A stretch of DNA of 37,316 nt from positions 1 to 37,316 of the forward strand of contig JALHRK010000020.1 of assembly GCA_022841505.1 (NCBI GenBank), written 5' to 3'. The stretch comes from Saprospiraceae bacterium (GTDB lineage: Bacteria > Bacteroidota > Bacteroidia > Chitinophagales > Saprospiraceae). A program made the position numbers and the translations under genes. The notes beneath the pieces are model-generated. The model had not been told where the DNA came from. It ran no database searches and saw only the letters and a program-made list of their open reading frames with translations. This document shows positions 13,835 through 22,413 of this stretch, one piece after another (position 1 is the first letter of the stretch; each line of letters begins with the position of its first letter).

Positions 13835-14329
13835 TTACATTTTAAGGGCATTAGAAAGCCGTTTAGATAGCATTTTATTGATGCGCCGGCTCAGCTCCAC
13901 ACTTGGGCCTATGTATTGGCGCCGGGGCATCTTGAAGTCAATCTTGCGCGTGTGGGCGCTCACGCTCGTGCGCCCTGTGCGCGTGCGGCGCTGATGGGCG
14001 CGCACGTTGGCGTTGCCGGTCACCTGGCCGCCCTCGTTGTGTATCTGTGCGTAGGGCACATCGCTTCCGATGTACACCTTCGAGCCGCTTATCCTGGTCA
14101 CGCGCACGCTGCGCTTCAGGCGCCCGGTGTCCACCAGTAGCGCCCGGCCTTTGTTGCGTGGCGCTTTGCTGCTACGCTTTTGCCACTTCTGCACGGTGGC
14201 ATCATGGAAGCCCTGCTTGCGGAAGTTGTCTTTGGCAAAGTTCACGGCCTCCTCGCCGATCAGCGCCGGCAGGGCGGCCTTCAGTGCGGCGTACTGACGC
14301 AGTATTTTACCAAAGTCGTGCTTCACCAT
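13835..14329 (-). CDS. Virion morphogenesis protein, Mu gpG-like
   Basis: A 164-residue basic protein with the phage virion-morphogenesis pattern. An N-terminal helical region leads into WQKRSSKAPRNKGRALLVDTGRLKRSV, then VYIGSDVPYAQIHNEGG and a C-terminal PRRQYIGPS. The LVDTG-L-S/R and YA-x-IHNEGG motifs are typical of gpG and related tail-completion proteins that join head and tail. It starts at the tape-measure stop (TAATG on the minus strand), so the two are coupled. Confidence 0.85.
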   Translation of the reverse strand: MVKHDFGKILRQYAALKAALPALIGEEAVNFAKDNFRKQGFHDATVQKWQKRSSKAPRNKGRALLVDTGRLKRSVRVTRISGSKVYIGSDVPYAQIHNEGGQVTGNANVRAHQRRTRTGRTSVSAHTRKIDFKMPRRQYIGPSVELSRRINKMLSKRLSNALKM

Positions 14330-16254
14330 TAGTTGCCGGATATTGCGACCTCTGTGTCGCGGATGCTCTTAATCAGTGCTTCCCGCATAGCGTTCTCCAC
14401 AGCGGCAGTGCCTTCCTTCAGGTTGTTGGTCACAAAGTTTTCTATGCCTACGAGTTTCTGAATGGTCACATTTACGTTACGCGTGGCTTGTCCTCCACCT
14501 ACTACGGATTGTAGGCCCTGGCGTATTTTATCTCCACCAGGTGGTAGAGCGTCTGGAGCTGGATCAGGCTTTTTCCTGTTTTTGTCGGTAATTTTGGAAT
14601 CTTCTTTGGTTCTTTTGGCCATGTCATCAAGCATAGCCCTTCTTTCGTCTTCCAGTCCGACACGAGATTGTGTAGCTCCCAATTCATTTGACCACGTGTC
14701 TGGGTTTAAGGCCCATTCCTTCGTGAACTTTTTCATGACATCGAAACCTCCATCATAGTTTCGGATGCCTTGTTCTTCTAAGTCTCTTATTATTTTTTTA
14801 TATGTTTCAGGCGTTGGTTTTTTTAACTCTTCCTGGTGATTGACAACGGACCTCAGTGTATAGAGCTGCGTGCGCGGCTCCATGCCTTCTATTTCTTTGT
14901 CAGTAAACCCAAAGCTTTTCAGTTTCTTTTTCCCTTCTTCCTGCCTGTCACTTCTTCCTATATAGCCAAGTTCATCATCCTTGTTTGCCAGCCATACGAA
15001 TCCGTCTTTCAGTTTACCCAACATACTGCCAATACCGGCAAAGCCTTTTTCAATCTGGGGCAACCGGGCTTCAAGGCCAGGCAGCAGGGTGTCATTTATA
15101 TATTGCAAAGCATTGACAATAACAGGCATAGCAATACTTCCAATGCGTACCATTGCTGTCTCAAACTTGTTTTTAGCCTGATCCACAAGCGTTGCCATAT
15201 CGCCTTTGGCGTTTTTCAGGGCCTGCTCCAGGCTAAACGGCGTTTTGTCGAAGTCCTCAAAGGTCTTCATCATGGACTCGCCATTCTTGGCCGCTTCCTG
15301 AATCAAGGCCATCAGTCCCTCATTGCCAGTAAACTGGTTGATCAGTCCGCTCAGCGCTTTATCGTTGCCCTTTGCCCCGCCAAAGCTCTTGTTCAACTGC
15401 TTGACGATCTGGTCAATCTGCATCACCTTGCCGGTCGTTTTGTCGAAGGCAGTGATTCCGGCCTTTTCAAATGCGGCTAAGGTGGCAGGCTTGAGCAGAT
15501 CCTGGAAGGCGCCCTTGGTGAGGGTGGCCGCCTCCTCTGCGCTTTTTGTTTTTGTGGTGAACACCGCAAAAAGCTTGTTCGCGCTGTCCACGCTTTGGCC
15601 GGCAGCGTTGGCAGCGCCGGCGTAGTCCGTCTGTACTTTTGCGAGCTGATCAAAGGTGACGATACCAACCTGGACCGTTTTTGCCATGGACGTGAAAAAC
15701 ATGTCCATGTCGCTGGCCTCCAGGTTAAAGTTTCGGATGCCCTTGATGGCGCCCTCCACGGCGGTGGAGAAGTTTACCTTTGTCGCCGTGGAAAAGTCCG
15801 CCGTTTTTCGGGCAATCTTGTCCACGTCTGCGCCAAAAAGCCCTGTGCCTGATTGAATGTCGAAGAACGCCTTCGACATGTCAGTTGCTGCCTTGCCGGT
15901 GTCCGACGAGGCAGTCAGTATGCTGTCTCGCAGTCCTTTAATCTGCGCGTCCGTCTTATCCAGGTTCAGGTTTTTGAGTTCCAGGAACTGGTTTTCAAAC
16001 TCCTTGGTTTTCTGAAGCGCCATCGTCATGCCCGTCGCGATCAGCCCGGCGCCGGCTATCACGCCCGCGCCGGCCAGGCGCATCCCCTTGCCGATCTTGT
16101 CGCCCATGCCCCCAAACTTCGTATCGAAGTCGCGGACAAACTTGCTTGACTGCGCATCGAGCTTTTGAAAGCCCATGCTTGCACTGGTCAGCGCTTTACC
16201 AAGGTGATCCTTGACATCGAGTATGGTGAGCGTCTTATTTACGGTTGTGGACAT
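14329..16254 (-). CDS. Tail tape measure protein
   Basis: A 641-residue protein that sets tail length and threads the tube. The N-terminal 370 residues carry the TP901-type tape-measure core. A glycine/alanine-rich hydrophobic segment lies near residues 57-80 (GAGVIAGAGLIATGM). The core repeats follow: FSTATKVNFSTAVEGAIKGIRNF, VQTDYAGAANAAGQS, LFAVFTTKTKSAEEAATLTKGAFQDL, then LINQFTGNEGLMALIQ. The C-terminal half is helical and charged. It is shorter than many Myoviridae tape measures. Unlike in Mu, the gene is in the inverted packaging block, not next to the tail tube and chaperone genes. Confidence 0.88.
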   Translation of the reverse strand: MSTTVNKTLTILDVKDHLGKALTSASMGFQKLDAQSSKFVRDFDTKFGGMGDKIGKGMRLAGAGVIAGAGLIATGMTMALQKTKEFENQFLELKNLNLDKTDAQIKGLRDSILTASSDTGKAATDMSKAFFDIQSGTGLFGADVDKIARKTADFSTATKVNFSTAVEGAIKGIRNFNLEASDMDMFFTSMAKTVQVGIVTFDQLAKVQTDYAGAANAAGQSVDSANKLFAVFTTKTKSAEEAATLTKGAFQDLLKPATLAAFEKAGITAFDKTTGKVMQIDQIVKQLNKSFGGAKGNDKALSGLINQFTGNEGLMALIQEAAKNGESMMKTFEDFDKTPFSLEQALKNAKGDMATLVDQAKNKFETAMVRIGSIAMPVIVNALQYINDTLLPGLEARLPQIEKGFAGIGSMLGKLKDGFVWLANKDDELGYIGRSDRQEEGKKKLKSFGFTDKEIEGMEPRTQLYTLRSVVNHQEELKKPTPETYKKIIRDLEEQGIRNYDGGFDVMKKFTKEWALNPDTWSNELGATQSRVGLEDERRAMLDDMAKRTKEDSKITDKNRKKPDPAPDALPPGGDKIRQGLQSVVGGGQATRNVNVTIQKLVGIENFVTNNLKEGTAAVENAMREALIKSIRDTEVAISGN

Positions 16255-16257
16255 GGC

Positions 16258-18783
16258 TTACTTTTTGAAGATCAGCAATCCCGCGCGGAGCAGATCCGCA
16301 GCGGTGTCAATGAGCGAGATCCCGACAATCTCCTCACGTGAAGCGAGGTTGAAGGCCACGGTGAGCAGCACAGATTTGCCCTGGAAGAACTTGAAGTGCT
16401 GCCGCGTGTAGACGGCGCCTTCGCGCAGCCACACTTCGTCCGGAGCATTCAACAGCTCTTCAATGAGTGTAATCAGGTTGCCGCTTCCGCGTGTGGTGAG
16501 GTCATCGAGCAGGTTTTTAGCCATTTCAACGGGACGTGAACGGTAGTCGGTCATCCTGATTTTTTCCGGATCGTTCAGGTCGTTTTTGCCTACCTGGCCG
16601 CTCCACCATTTTTCGGCCTGCTTTGCTGTGGTGGTTTTGGTGGTCAGTTTTGGCAGGCTCTTCATGGCGTTGTGACTCACCAGGTCGGTGTAGCTTTTCC
16701 AACTCAGGTCGTTGGGCTGGAAGCTTTGCACGTATTCGGCGTTGCGCGCAAACACCTGGCCGGTGTCGGCATAGTTGATGTCGAATCCGCGTTTCACCAT
16801 GCGGTCCCAATCTTCGCCCATCAGCGGCGTCACGTCGGTGAGTTTGCTCACGGTCTTGCCGTCGCGCTCGCCGCGCGCAATGCCCTCGCAGCGGCAACCG
16901 AATTCGTTTGGTGGATAGAGTTTGGCCGCTTCCGGGTCGTCTGTCGCAAACAGGCGGCCATCGAGCGCCGCGTGTGAATCTCTCACGCGATCGTCGCCTA
17001 CGGTTTGGTACTCCCAGTAAGGTAACAACTCCGCGTCGGCCTTCAGGCGCATCCAGCGCGCTGCTGATTGTGCGGCGGCCACGGCGTGGTTGTATTCCGC
17101 CCGCATCCAGTTCACGTTGTAGTTCTTCAGCAGTGGCTCGGCTTGCGTCTTGAAGTCGCTGAAGCTTTTGGCCTGGTTCTTCAGCTCGTTGAGTTGCTGC
17201 ACCATAGCCAGGTCTTTGGCGGCGCTGAAGCGGGCGATGTTGCTCTCCAGCATGGTTTTCACCAGGTAGTCCGGTGTGTTGAAATCCACGCTGCCGGTCG
17301 GGAAACCATCATCTACGCCGTTGGTGAGCTGCGCCATCAGGGCTTTGAAGTGCTTGCGGTTCACCTTGCCGGTGGTGAGGCGCTCGGTCCATATCTGTTC
17401 CAGGAGTTCCTGCTCCGTGGCGGTAATGGCGCCGTCTTCTAATGCCAGTTGAATGTCTTCCGTCTGCCGGAACTTAGGCAGGCTTAGCTTTTTTTTTTCC
17501 ACCTTGGCCGGATCCGGTTGCTTGCTGATGTCGGGTTGCTGCGTACGGGCTGCCGGGTTGTCCTTGATGTCGTCGCCACTGACCGGCGCCGGAATGCCAA
17601 ACATCTCGTAGATGTACGACATCGGGATGTCGGCAATGCTTTGCAGCTTCACGAGCAGGTCGGCCATGGCCACTTTGCTCAGGCGCTCGTGATCGTCGTA
17701 CATGAACTTTCCTTCAGCTACCGGGTAGCCGTGCATTTCCATGATAGGCTTCAGCTTCGCGTTCAGCACAGCGAGTACCATCAGGCGGTAGCCCATGACG
17801 GCCTCGTCTTCAGCTTTCTGATGGGTTTCGGACTGGCTCAGCGAGCTGCCGGCCTCCGTTGTCATGGTCTGAAGCAGGAAGGCTTTGCTGATTTCCCCAT
17901 TATGAAAGGAAGCGTTGGTCTGAAACGCTTCGCTGTTGCCGGCCTTGGCGCTGTCGTGCAGCTTGAAGGTGGATCCTGCCGGAATGGCGATGCCGGCGTT
18001 GCCGCCCTGGCCATCGAGGGCTTTTAGGGCTTCAGCTCGCTGCCCTGGAATATTGGGATCGTAGGCAATTTCGCGGATTGGCATTCCGTACACTTCCAGG
18101 AACTCCGACCAGGTGGCCACTCCGTAGCGCTTCAGCAGCACGTTTTGGCTAACGATATTGAGCAAGCCCAGGTCTGTCTTTTTGCCAACCTCCAGCAGGA
18201 AGTAGTTGTAAGGCTTTTCCCGGAACTTGATGGCGTTACTTTCATCGCCCGCCCTGGGAAGGATGTCGCCGTACTCCGGACGCACGTTGGCCCGGTGAAT
18301 CAGTTCGGCGCCTTCCATCGACGCCGGGTCGTAATTCTTCTGAAGGAAGTTGAGCTGAAGCAGGCTGTGGCCGTACCACTTTGCCTCTACAATTCCCTTG
18401 ACGATCTCTGCAAAAAATGGCTCAGCAGCCAGGGCTGTGACGATCTCGTCTTTTTTGCCGTTCTTGTCGTAGAAGATGATTGGGTTGTTGGTGCAGCGCA
18501 GGCGGATCCGCTCCATAACGCTAAACAGGTGCGCATCGAGCAGCACCTCATTGTATACTTCATAGAGCATTCGCCGATCGGGCCGGGTTGCGCTTTCAGC
18601 AATGCGCAGTCCGGAGCGCCACTTGCCGATGTCCGGAGCGTTGCGAAACAGCACGATTTTTTCAACCGTTACAGCCTTGCCGCCACCGGTGACGAGCTGC
18701 TCTTCAGTAGCCGGTTTTGTGGCTGCGGCCAACTGGATCTGACTATCGTCAAAAACAAACAAATTCTTTATTCCCTTCCACAT
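16258..18783 (-). CDS. Portal (DUF935/Mu gp29-like) fused to MuF-like head protein and a nuclease-like C-terminus
   Basis: An 841-residue fusion. Residues 1 to about 420 match the Mu gp29-type portal, with VLLDAHLFSVMERIRLR, YGMPIREIAYDPN and FLLQTMTTEAGSSLSQSETH motifs. Residues about 440-640 match Mu gpF/SPP1 gp7 head proteins, with YWEYQTVGDDRVRDSHAALDG and a PPNEFGCRC metal-binding ending. The last about 95 residues (LIEELLNAPDEVWL, then HFKFFQGKSVLLTVAF) look like the nuclease-fold domains (PBECR-type) often attached to MuF proteins. In Mu the portal and F genes are separate. It follows gp36 with a 138-base gap. Confidence 0.85.
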   Translation of the reverse strand: MWKGIKNLFVFDDSQIQLAAATKPATEEQLVTGGGKAVTVEKIVLFRNAPDIGKWRSGLRIAESATRPDRRMLYEVYNEVLLDAHLFSVMERIRLRCTNNPIIFYDKNGKKDEIVTALAAEPFFAEIVKGIVEAKWYGHSLLQLNFLQKNYDPASMEGAELIHRANVRPEYGDILPRAGDESNAIKFREKPYNYFLLEVGKKTDLGLLNIVSQNVLLKRYGVATWSEFLEVYGMPIREIAYDPNIPGQRAEALKALDGQGGNAGIAIPAGSTFKLHDSAKAGNSEAFQTNASFHNGEISKAFLLQTMTTEAGSSLSQSETHQKAEDEAVMGYRLMVLAVLNAKLKPIMEMHGYPVAEGKFMYDDHERLSKVAMADLLVKLQSIADIPMSYIYEMFGIPAPVSGDDIKDNPAARTQQPDISKQPDPAKVEKKKLSLPKFRQTEDIQLALEDGAITATEQELLEQIWTERLTTGKVNRKHFKALMAQLTNGVDDGFPTGSVDFNTPDYLVKTMLESNIARFSAAKDLAMVQQLNELKNQAKSFSDFKTQAEPLLKNYNVNWMRAEYNHAVAAAQSAARWMRLKADAELLPYWEYQTVGDDRVRDSHAALDGRLFATDDPEAAKLYPPNEFGCRCEGIARGERDGKTVSKLTDVTPLMGEDWDRMVKRGFDINYADTGQVFARNAEYVQSFQPNDLSWKSYTDLVSHNAMKSLPKLTTKTTTAKQAEKWWSGQVGKNDLNDPEKIRMTDYRSRPVEMAKNLLDDLTTRGSGNLITLIEELLNAPDEVWLREGAVYTRQHFKFFQGKSVLLTVAFNLASREEIVGISLIDTAADLLRAGLLIFKK

Positions 18784-18920
18784 TTTAAACGACTTGTTTT
18801 AAAGCCCTTCAACAATCAACTTACGTAAAGCGGCATATTGACACGACTCAACACATGATCTTTCAATTTGAACACACTTGAACGGGGGTACAGAGCATTT
18901 CAGGAATGAATCTGCCCCGG

Positions 18921-19622
18921 CTAAAAGTAATTTTCGCGTTTTGTGTTGCTAATCCATGCAATTGACCCCGTGTCGGGGGTTCCATCTTCGTTGGCGTCGG
19001 TGCGCGGAATTGAGGGTGTCAGTTCCTTCCTCCGGATCAACTTCAATTTCTTTTCGGCATCGAGGTATCGGTCGGTCCGGAGCTGTGGCACCTGGTTCGG
19101 ATTCAGTCGGGCGTGATAGTGGTACAGTGCGATGTCGCAATAGAGCATCACCATCAGGTCATTCCGCTTCAGGTAGAAATATTCCGGGTCGTTGATGTCC
19201 GTGCCGGCGGGCGCATCCTTAATGCACAGGTATTTTATGCCGACGGCGTTGGCCACTGTGTCGCCGGGTTCATATACGCCCTCTTCGTCATCGTAGGTTT
19301 CGTACACCAACCCTGCATCGAGGATGAACTTTGTGTTGATCTCGATGTCGGCGCCGGTTGCGTCCAGGATGCAGACATACTGCTCGCCGGTTGACTTGAT
19401 GACCAGGTCGCCAACCTTGTATTGTCCTGAAGCTGAAAAATCGAATACGCGCCGGTTGAAAATCTTGTCGGTGTCGTATTCGCTGTTCAGGTAGCCCTCC
19501 ATTTCTTCGCGGGCAAAAGCTTCAGCTCGTATGCGCACCTGGTCGTTGGCATCCGTGACCATATTTTTTACGGCCTCTTTAATAAGGCTGTTGTAATCCC
19601 AATTGCAGACGAAGTTGTACAT
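18921..19622 (-). CDS. Mu gp36-like (DUF1320) protein with two inserted repeats
   Basis: A 233-residue protein. The flanks match the gp36 pattern. An N-terminal helix region (REEMEGYLNSEYD) and a C-terminal part (LMVMLYCDIALYHYHARL, then TDRYLDAEKKLKLIRR) would form the head-tail adaptor core. Between them, residues about 68-100 and 117-151 form two similar beta modules of the form Y-x-x-GD-x-V-x4-G-x-x-Y-x-CI-x-DA. They resemble small carbohydrate-binding (CBM5/12-like) modules and may decorate the neck. Usual family members are about 140 residues long, so the insertion explains the extra length. Confidence 0.68.
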   Translation of the reverse strand: MYNFVCNWDYNSLIKEAVKNMVTDANDQVRIRAEAFAREEMEGYLNSEYDTDKIFNRRVFDFSASGQYKVGDLVIKSTGEQYVCILDATGADIEINTKFILDAGLVYETYDDEEGVYEPGDTVANAVGIKYLCIKDAPAGTDINDPEYFYLKRNDLMVMLYCDIALYHYHARLNPNQVPQLRTDRYLDAEKKLKLIRRKELTPSIPRTDANEDGTPDTGSIAWISNTKRENYF

Positions 19623-19672
19623 GGCGGTTGTGTTGGCGCCTGATGGCCACGATGACCATCAGGCACGGTTTC

Positions 19673-20197
19673 TTATTTCATTTTGGATGGTGGCGGAACA
19701 CCAAGCGCAGGCACGTCGTCTTCAGTGCGGTAGGCCGTGAAAGTGCCGCCCCCTTTTTTCGCATTGGGGATCAACCTATCGAGCCAGCTCTGAAGCGTTC
19801 TGAGTAAGTTGTTATCCTTCTCCGTTGGAGTCCATCTCACGATGGGCTCGATGGCGATGAATAGCAGTGCAAGAATAGCGGCGAAGTTCTCAAAGTTGTT
19901 CCAGCCCCATTTGGCCCATGCCAGGATTCCCCCTGTTTCCGGTTTTGGATCAATGACGATCACGTCTTCTTCCTCCCCTGATCCATACTGCACCCGGTAG
20001 ACATTGATGTCCTCCGGAGACTGTTTGAAGGCTTGTGAACGCGGATTCACTTCGCTTCCAAATGATGTTTGTGGCGATCGGGCTGCCTCTTCAAGCCTTT
20101 CCTTTTCGGCTTTTTTTTCGGCGGAGCAACCGCCAATTGCCCCATATCCCAGCAGGCCAACGAAGGCAGCGTAAAACAGGATTTTTAAGATTTTCAT
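19673..20197 (-). CDS. Lipoprotein with second membrane helix, possible lysis protein
   Basis: A 174-residue protein. A short signal (KILFYAAFVGLLGYG) ends in lipobox IGGC (Cys24). A charged region follows, then a hydrophobic helix near residues 104-120 (FAAILALLFIAIEPIV). The next part (RWTPTEKDNNLLRTLQSWLDRLIPNAKKGGG) resembles small Bacteroidota phage membrane proteins that I recall as holin-like. Lipid anchor plus membrane helix again suggests a membrane-linking protein. The start at 20197 is chosen because codons further upstream (frame open to 20335) do not form a signal peptide. It lies between terminase and gp36. Confidence 0.6.
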   Translation of the reverse strand: MKILKILFYAAFVGLLGYGAIGGCSAEKKAEKERLEEAARSPQTSFGSEVNPRSQAFKQSPEDINVYRVQYGSGEEEDVIVIDPKPETGGILAWAKWGWNNFENFAAILALLFIAIEPIVRWTPTEKDNNLLRTLQSWLDRLIPNAKKGGGTFTAYRTEDDVPALGVPPPSKMK

Positions 20198-20225
20198 GGT
20201 ATATGAAATTAGTGTGAATAAGCTT

Positions 20226-21737
20226 TTAATAGGCAAATCGGCTGCGCTTTTTGGGCACGTTGGCCGGTGGCGTTGCGTTGACGACCATGCTTTCGAGAAT
20301 GAAAATTGCACCCTCCACAGCATCCGGCCCGTCATCGTTCAGGCTCGTGCCTTTCTCGAATCCGGTGAACTGACCGAGAAGCCGAGCCATGTGCGGGTCT
20401 TCTTCTTCAGCTTTGTTGAATTTCAGGATACCGCTGTTAAACATGGGATCGAGCGAACTGATCCGCTGGAACTTGTCAGGCTTGGCACGGTAGTCGCCGG
20501 TCAGTCGCAAATGCCTTTTCTTTTCTTCAGCAAGCGGGGTCAGTACCTTCAGGTGCATGTCCTGGATGAAGCTTGCCTCCATGCGGTGGTGGATCATGGT
20601 GTGATCTCCCACCAGGTTGTCCAGCTCATAATGCCAAAGGAACATTTCCCGGATGCCAACCTTGTCCAAAAACACCTTCAGTACATGAAATTCGAGGCCC
20701 TTCTTTCCAACCAGGACAGTGGCCTTGTAGTCACTCTTCTGATTGTTTTTGTAGGACGGGTCGGTGTAGGCAACCAGGAAGTCGTATGCATTCCAGGCAA
20801 GGCGTTTGGTCCAGGCGATGTTATCGGTTTTGAAAATCTTACCTTCCTCGATCGGGTTGTTTTGATATTCCCGTTGTGAGCTGATGTACCCACTTGCTTT
20901 TTGTTTCGCTTTGCATTCCGCTGTGCTCAGGTATTCCGGCCAGTTACTTTCGTCGGCGTCGTTCAGCATGTTCACGCGGCTCAAAACGGTGGCCACTTCC
21001 TTGTCCGCTTCAAATTTTGCGGTCACGGTGTTTTTGTGAAACTTGTTTTGAGGGATGATCAATCGCCACTTCTTAGTGCTCAGGGCGCCCATAAAATCTT
21101 CCTTCACCCACTCGAACTGCTCGATGCTGATCTGATCATTTTTCAATGACTTCTTGTCATTGAGATCATCAATCGTTCCATAGTCCGGACGGCGGTGGCC
21201 AAAACGCGTGCCCCTGGGAGATTGGTTTGCGCCAAAGGCAAAGAAGCCGATGCCTTTGTTGGTCACAAAGCTGTCCATGTCCCAATTGCCGTGCGAGCGC
21301 TGAGTGCCAAAATCGCTTATGATCGCCTGGTTTGCCTCAAGGTTGGCCTTGATGTCCATCATGAGCCGAATGGCAAGATCCTCGTTGGCGCTGCCGCCCA
21401 TCATACCGTTCAACTCACTGTTCAAATACAGGAAAATAGGCAACATACAGTTGGCGTGCGTGCTCTTTGCAAACTCACGCGACCACTGCCACAGGTGTAC
21501 TTTGTTGGGGTTTTTGATGACGGACTTAACCGCCTTCATGTGGAAGCCGCCCATTTTGCCCTGGCAATAGAGCGGAAAATAGTGATAGCAAAACTCGTCG
21601 TAGTGCTTCAGCAGGTGAGCAATGCGGGCCTTGCGCTCGTCCTCGCTTTCATACGGGTTGATGCGACCGTTGGTGGAGTCGGCCACCCGGTTCATCTTTT
21701 CCTCGAAAATCTTTAGGAGGTCGCGTTCACTTGCCAT
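20226..21737 (-). CDS. Terminase large subunit, Mu gp28-like
   Basis: The 503-residue packaging motor and nuclease. The ATPase part has a Walker A variant W-S-R-E-x-A-K-S-T (residues 85-93) and a Walker B-like TIDD (188-191). The nuclease part has D326 in AYTDPSYK and a late acidic site in NDDGPDAVEGAIF near residue 470. Length and motif order match large terminases of Mu-like phages. It overlaps the small-subunit gene by 11 bases, so the pair is co-translated. Confidence 0.88.
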   Translation of the reverse strand: MASERDLLKIFEEKMNRVADSTNGRINPYESEDERKARIAHLLKHYDEFCYHYFPLYCQGKMGGFHMKAVKSVIKNPNKVHLWQWSREFAKSTHANCMLPIFLYLNSELNGMMGGSANEDLAIRLMMDIKANLEANQAIISDFGTQRSHGNWDMDSFVTNKGIGFFAFGANQSPRGTRFGHRRPDYGTIDDLNDKKSLKNDQISIEQFEWVKEDFMGALSTKKWRLIIPQNKFHKNTVTAKFEADKEVATVLSRVNMLNDADESNWPEYLSTAECKAKQKASGYISSQREYQNNPIEEGKIFKTDNIAWTKRLAWNAYDFLVAYTDPSYKNNQKSDYKATVLVGKKGLEFHVLKVFLDKVGIREMFLWHYELDNLVGDHTMIHHRMEASFIQDMHLKVLTPLAEEKKRHLRLTGDYRAKPDKFQRISSLDPMFNSGILKFNKAEEEDPHMARLLGQFTGFEKGTSLNDDGPDAVEGAIFILESMVVNATPPANVPKKRSRFAY

Positions 21738-22245
21738 TCAAAACACTGCTTTTTGACTTTACGAAATCGAGAACATGCAGGGCCAATTGTGCCGCCAGGT
21801 TTGCATCGCGCCGGTTGATGAACTCTACCAGCTCGTCCGCAATCTGGTAGTAGGTCCCGAATTGATAAGCCTTTTCGAGCTTGTCAATTTGGGTGGCAAT
21901 CTTGCTCATGGTGTCGGCTTCGCTGGCAGTGGCGAACTGCTTGCCTTCCCCACGTGACTCGATGAGCAGGTTTAGCTCGTAAAGTTGCCGATACCACTGC
22001 GCCACAATGCGGTCTTTGGTGATCGTTCGCGCTGCCTTGCTGGTCTTCCAGGCGCCGGCGTCTGCGTTCACCCAGCCACTCAGGGTTTTTTCGGTTACGC
22101 CAACGATCTCCGCGATCTTCCCCTGGGAAAGATCAGTGGTCAAAAACAGGTGTTCTGCCTGCTTCTTGCGCTCAATCATCGCCTTTTTTTGGCCCTTCCC
22201 GTTGCGTTCCACAACTGGCTCAGCGGCCTGCGTCCCTTTTTTCAT
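21727..22245 (-). CDS. Terminase small subunit-like HTH protein
   Basis: A 172-residue protein with a basic N-terminal tail and a helix-turn-helix near residues 40-62 (SQGKIAEIVGVTEKTLSGWVNAD). A helical oligomerisation region follows (about residues 95-130). It starts the minus-strand operon and overlaps the large terminase, as small terminases do; in Mu-like phages this place is held by gp27-type DNA-binding proteins. It recognises the packaging start site by family inference. Confidence 0.78.
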   Translation of the reverse strand: MKKGTQAAEPVVERNGKGQKKAMIERKKQAEHLFLTTDLSQGKIAEIVGVTEKTLSGWVNADAGAWKTSKAARTITKDRIVAQWYRQLYELNLLIESRGEGKQFATASEADTMSKIATQIDKLEKAYQFGTYYQIADELVEFINRRDANLAAQLALHVLDFVKSKSSVLNGK

Positions 22246-22348
22246 GTCCCAAATTTCGTTTCTTTTACTCCGATAAAAAGATGAGCAAAAAAATAAATTT
22301 AGATTAGACTAAAATAAGTATAAATAACTGAATGTAAAATAATTGCGA

Positions 22349-22380
22349 TTTGCAAGGCTATCTAAATAGGCTCATTTTTG
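22349..22380 (+). promoter_or_regulatory. Late promoter candidate for the rightward head/tail operon
   Basis: TTTG (22349-22352), a 20-bp spacer and CATTTTTG (22373-22380), one base from TAnnTTTG. It sits 33 bases before the start at 22414, in the AT-rich 168-base gap between divergent operons. I could not assign the matching leftward promoter. Confidence 0.5.
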
Positions 22381-22413
22381 TGATCTAATCAGTTCTAATT
22401 CACAAAAGAGCGC

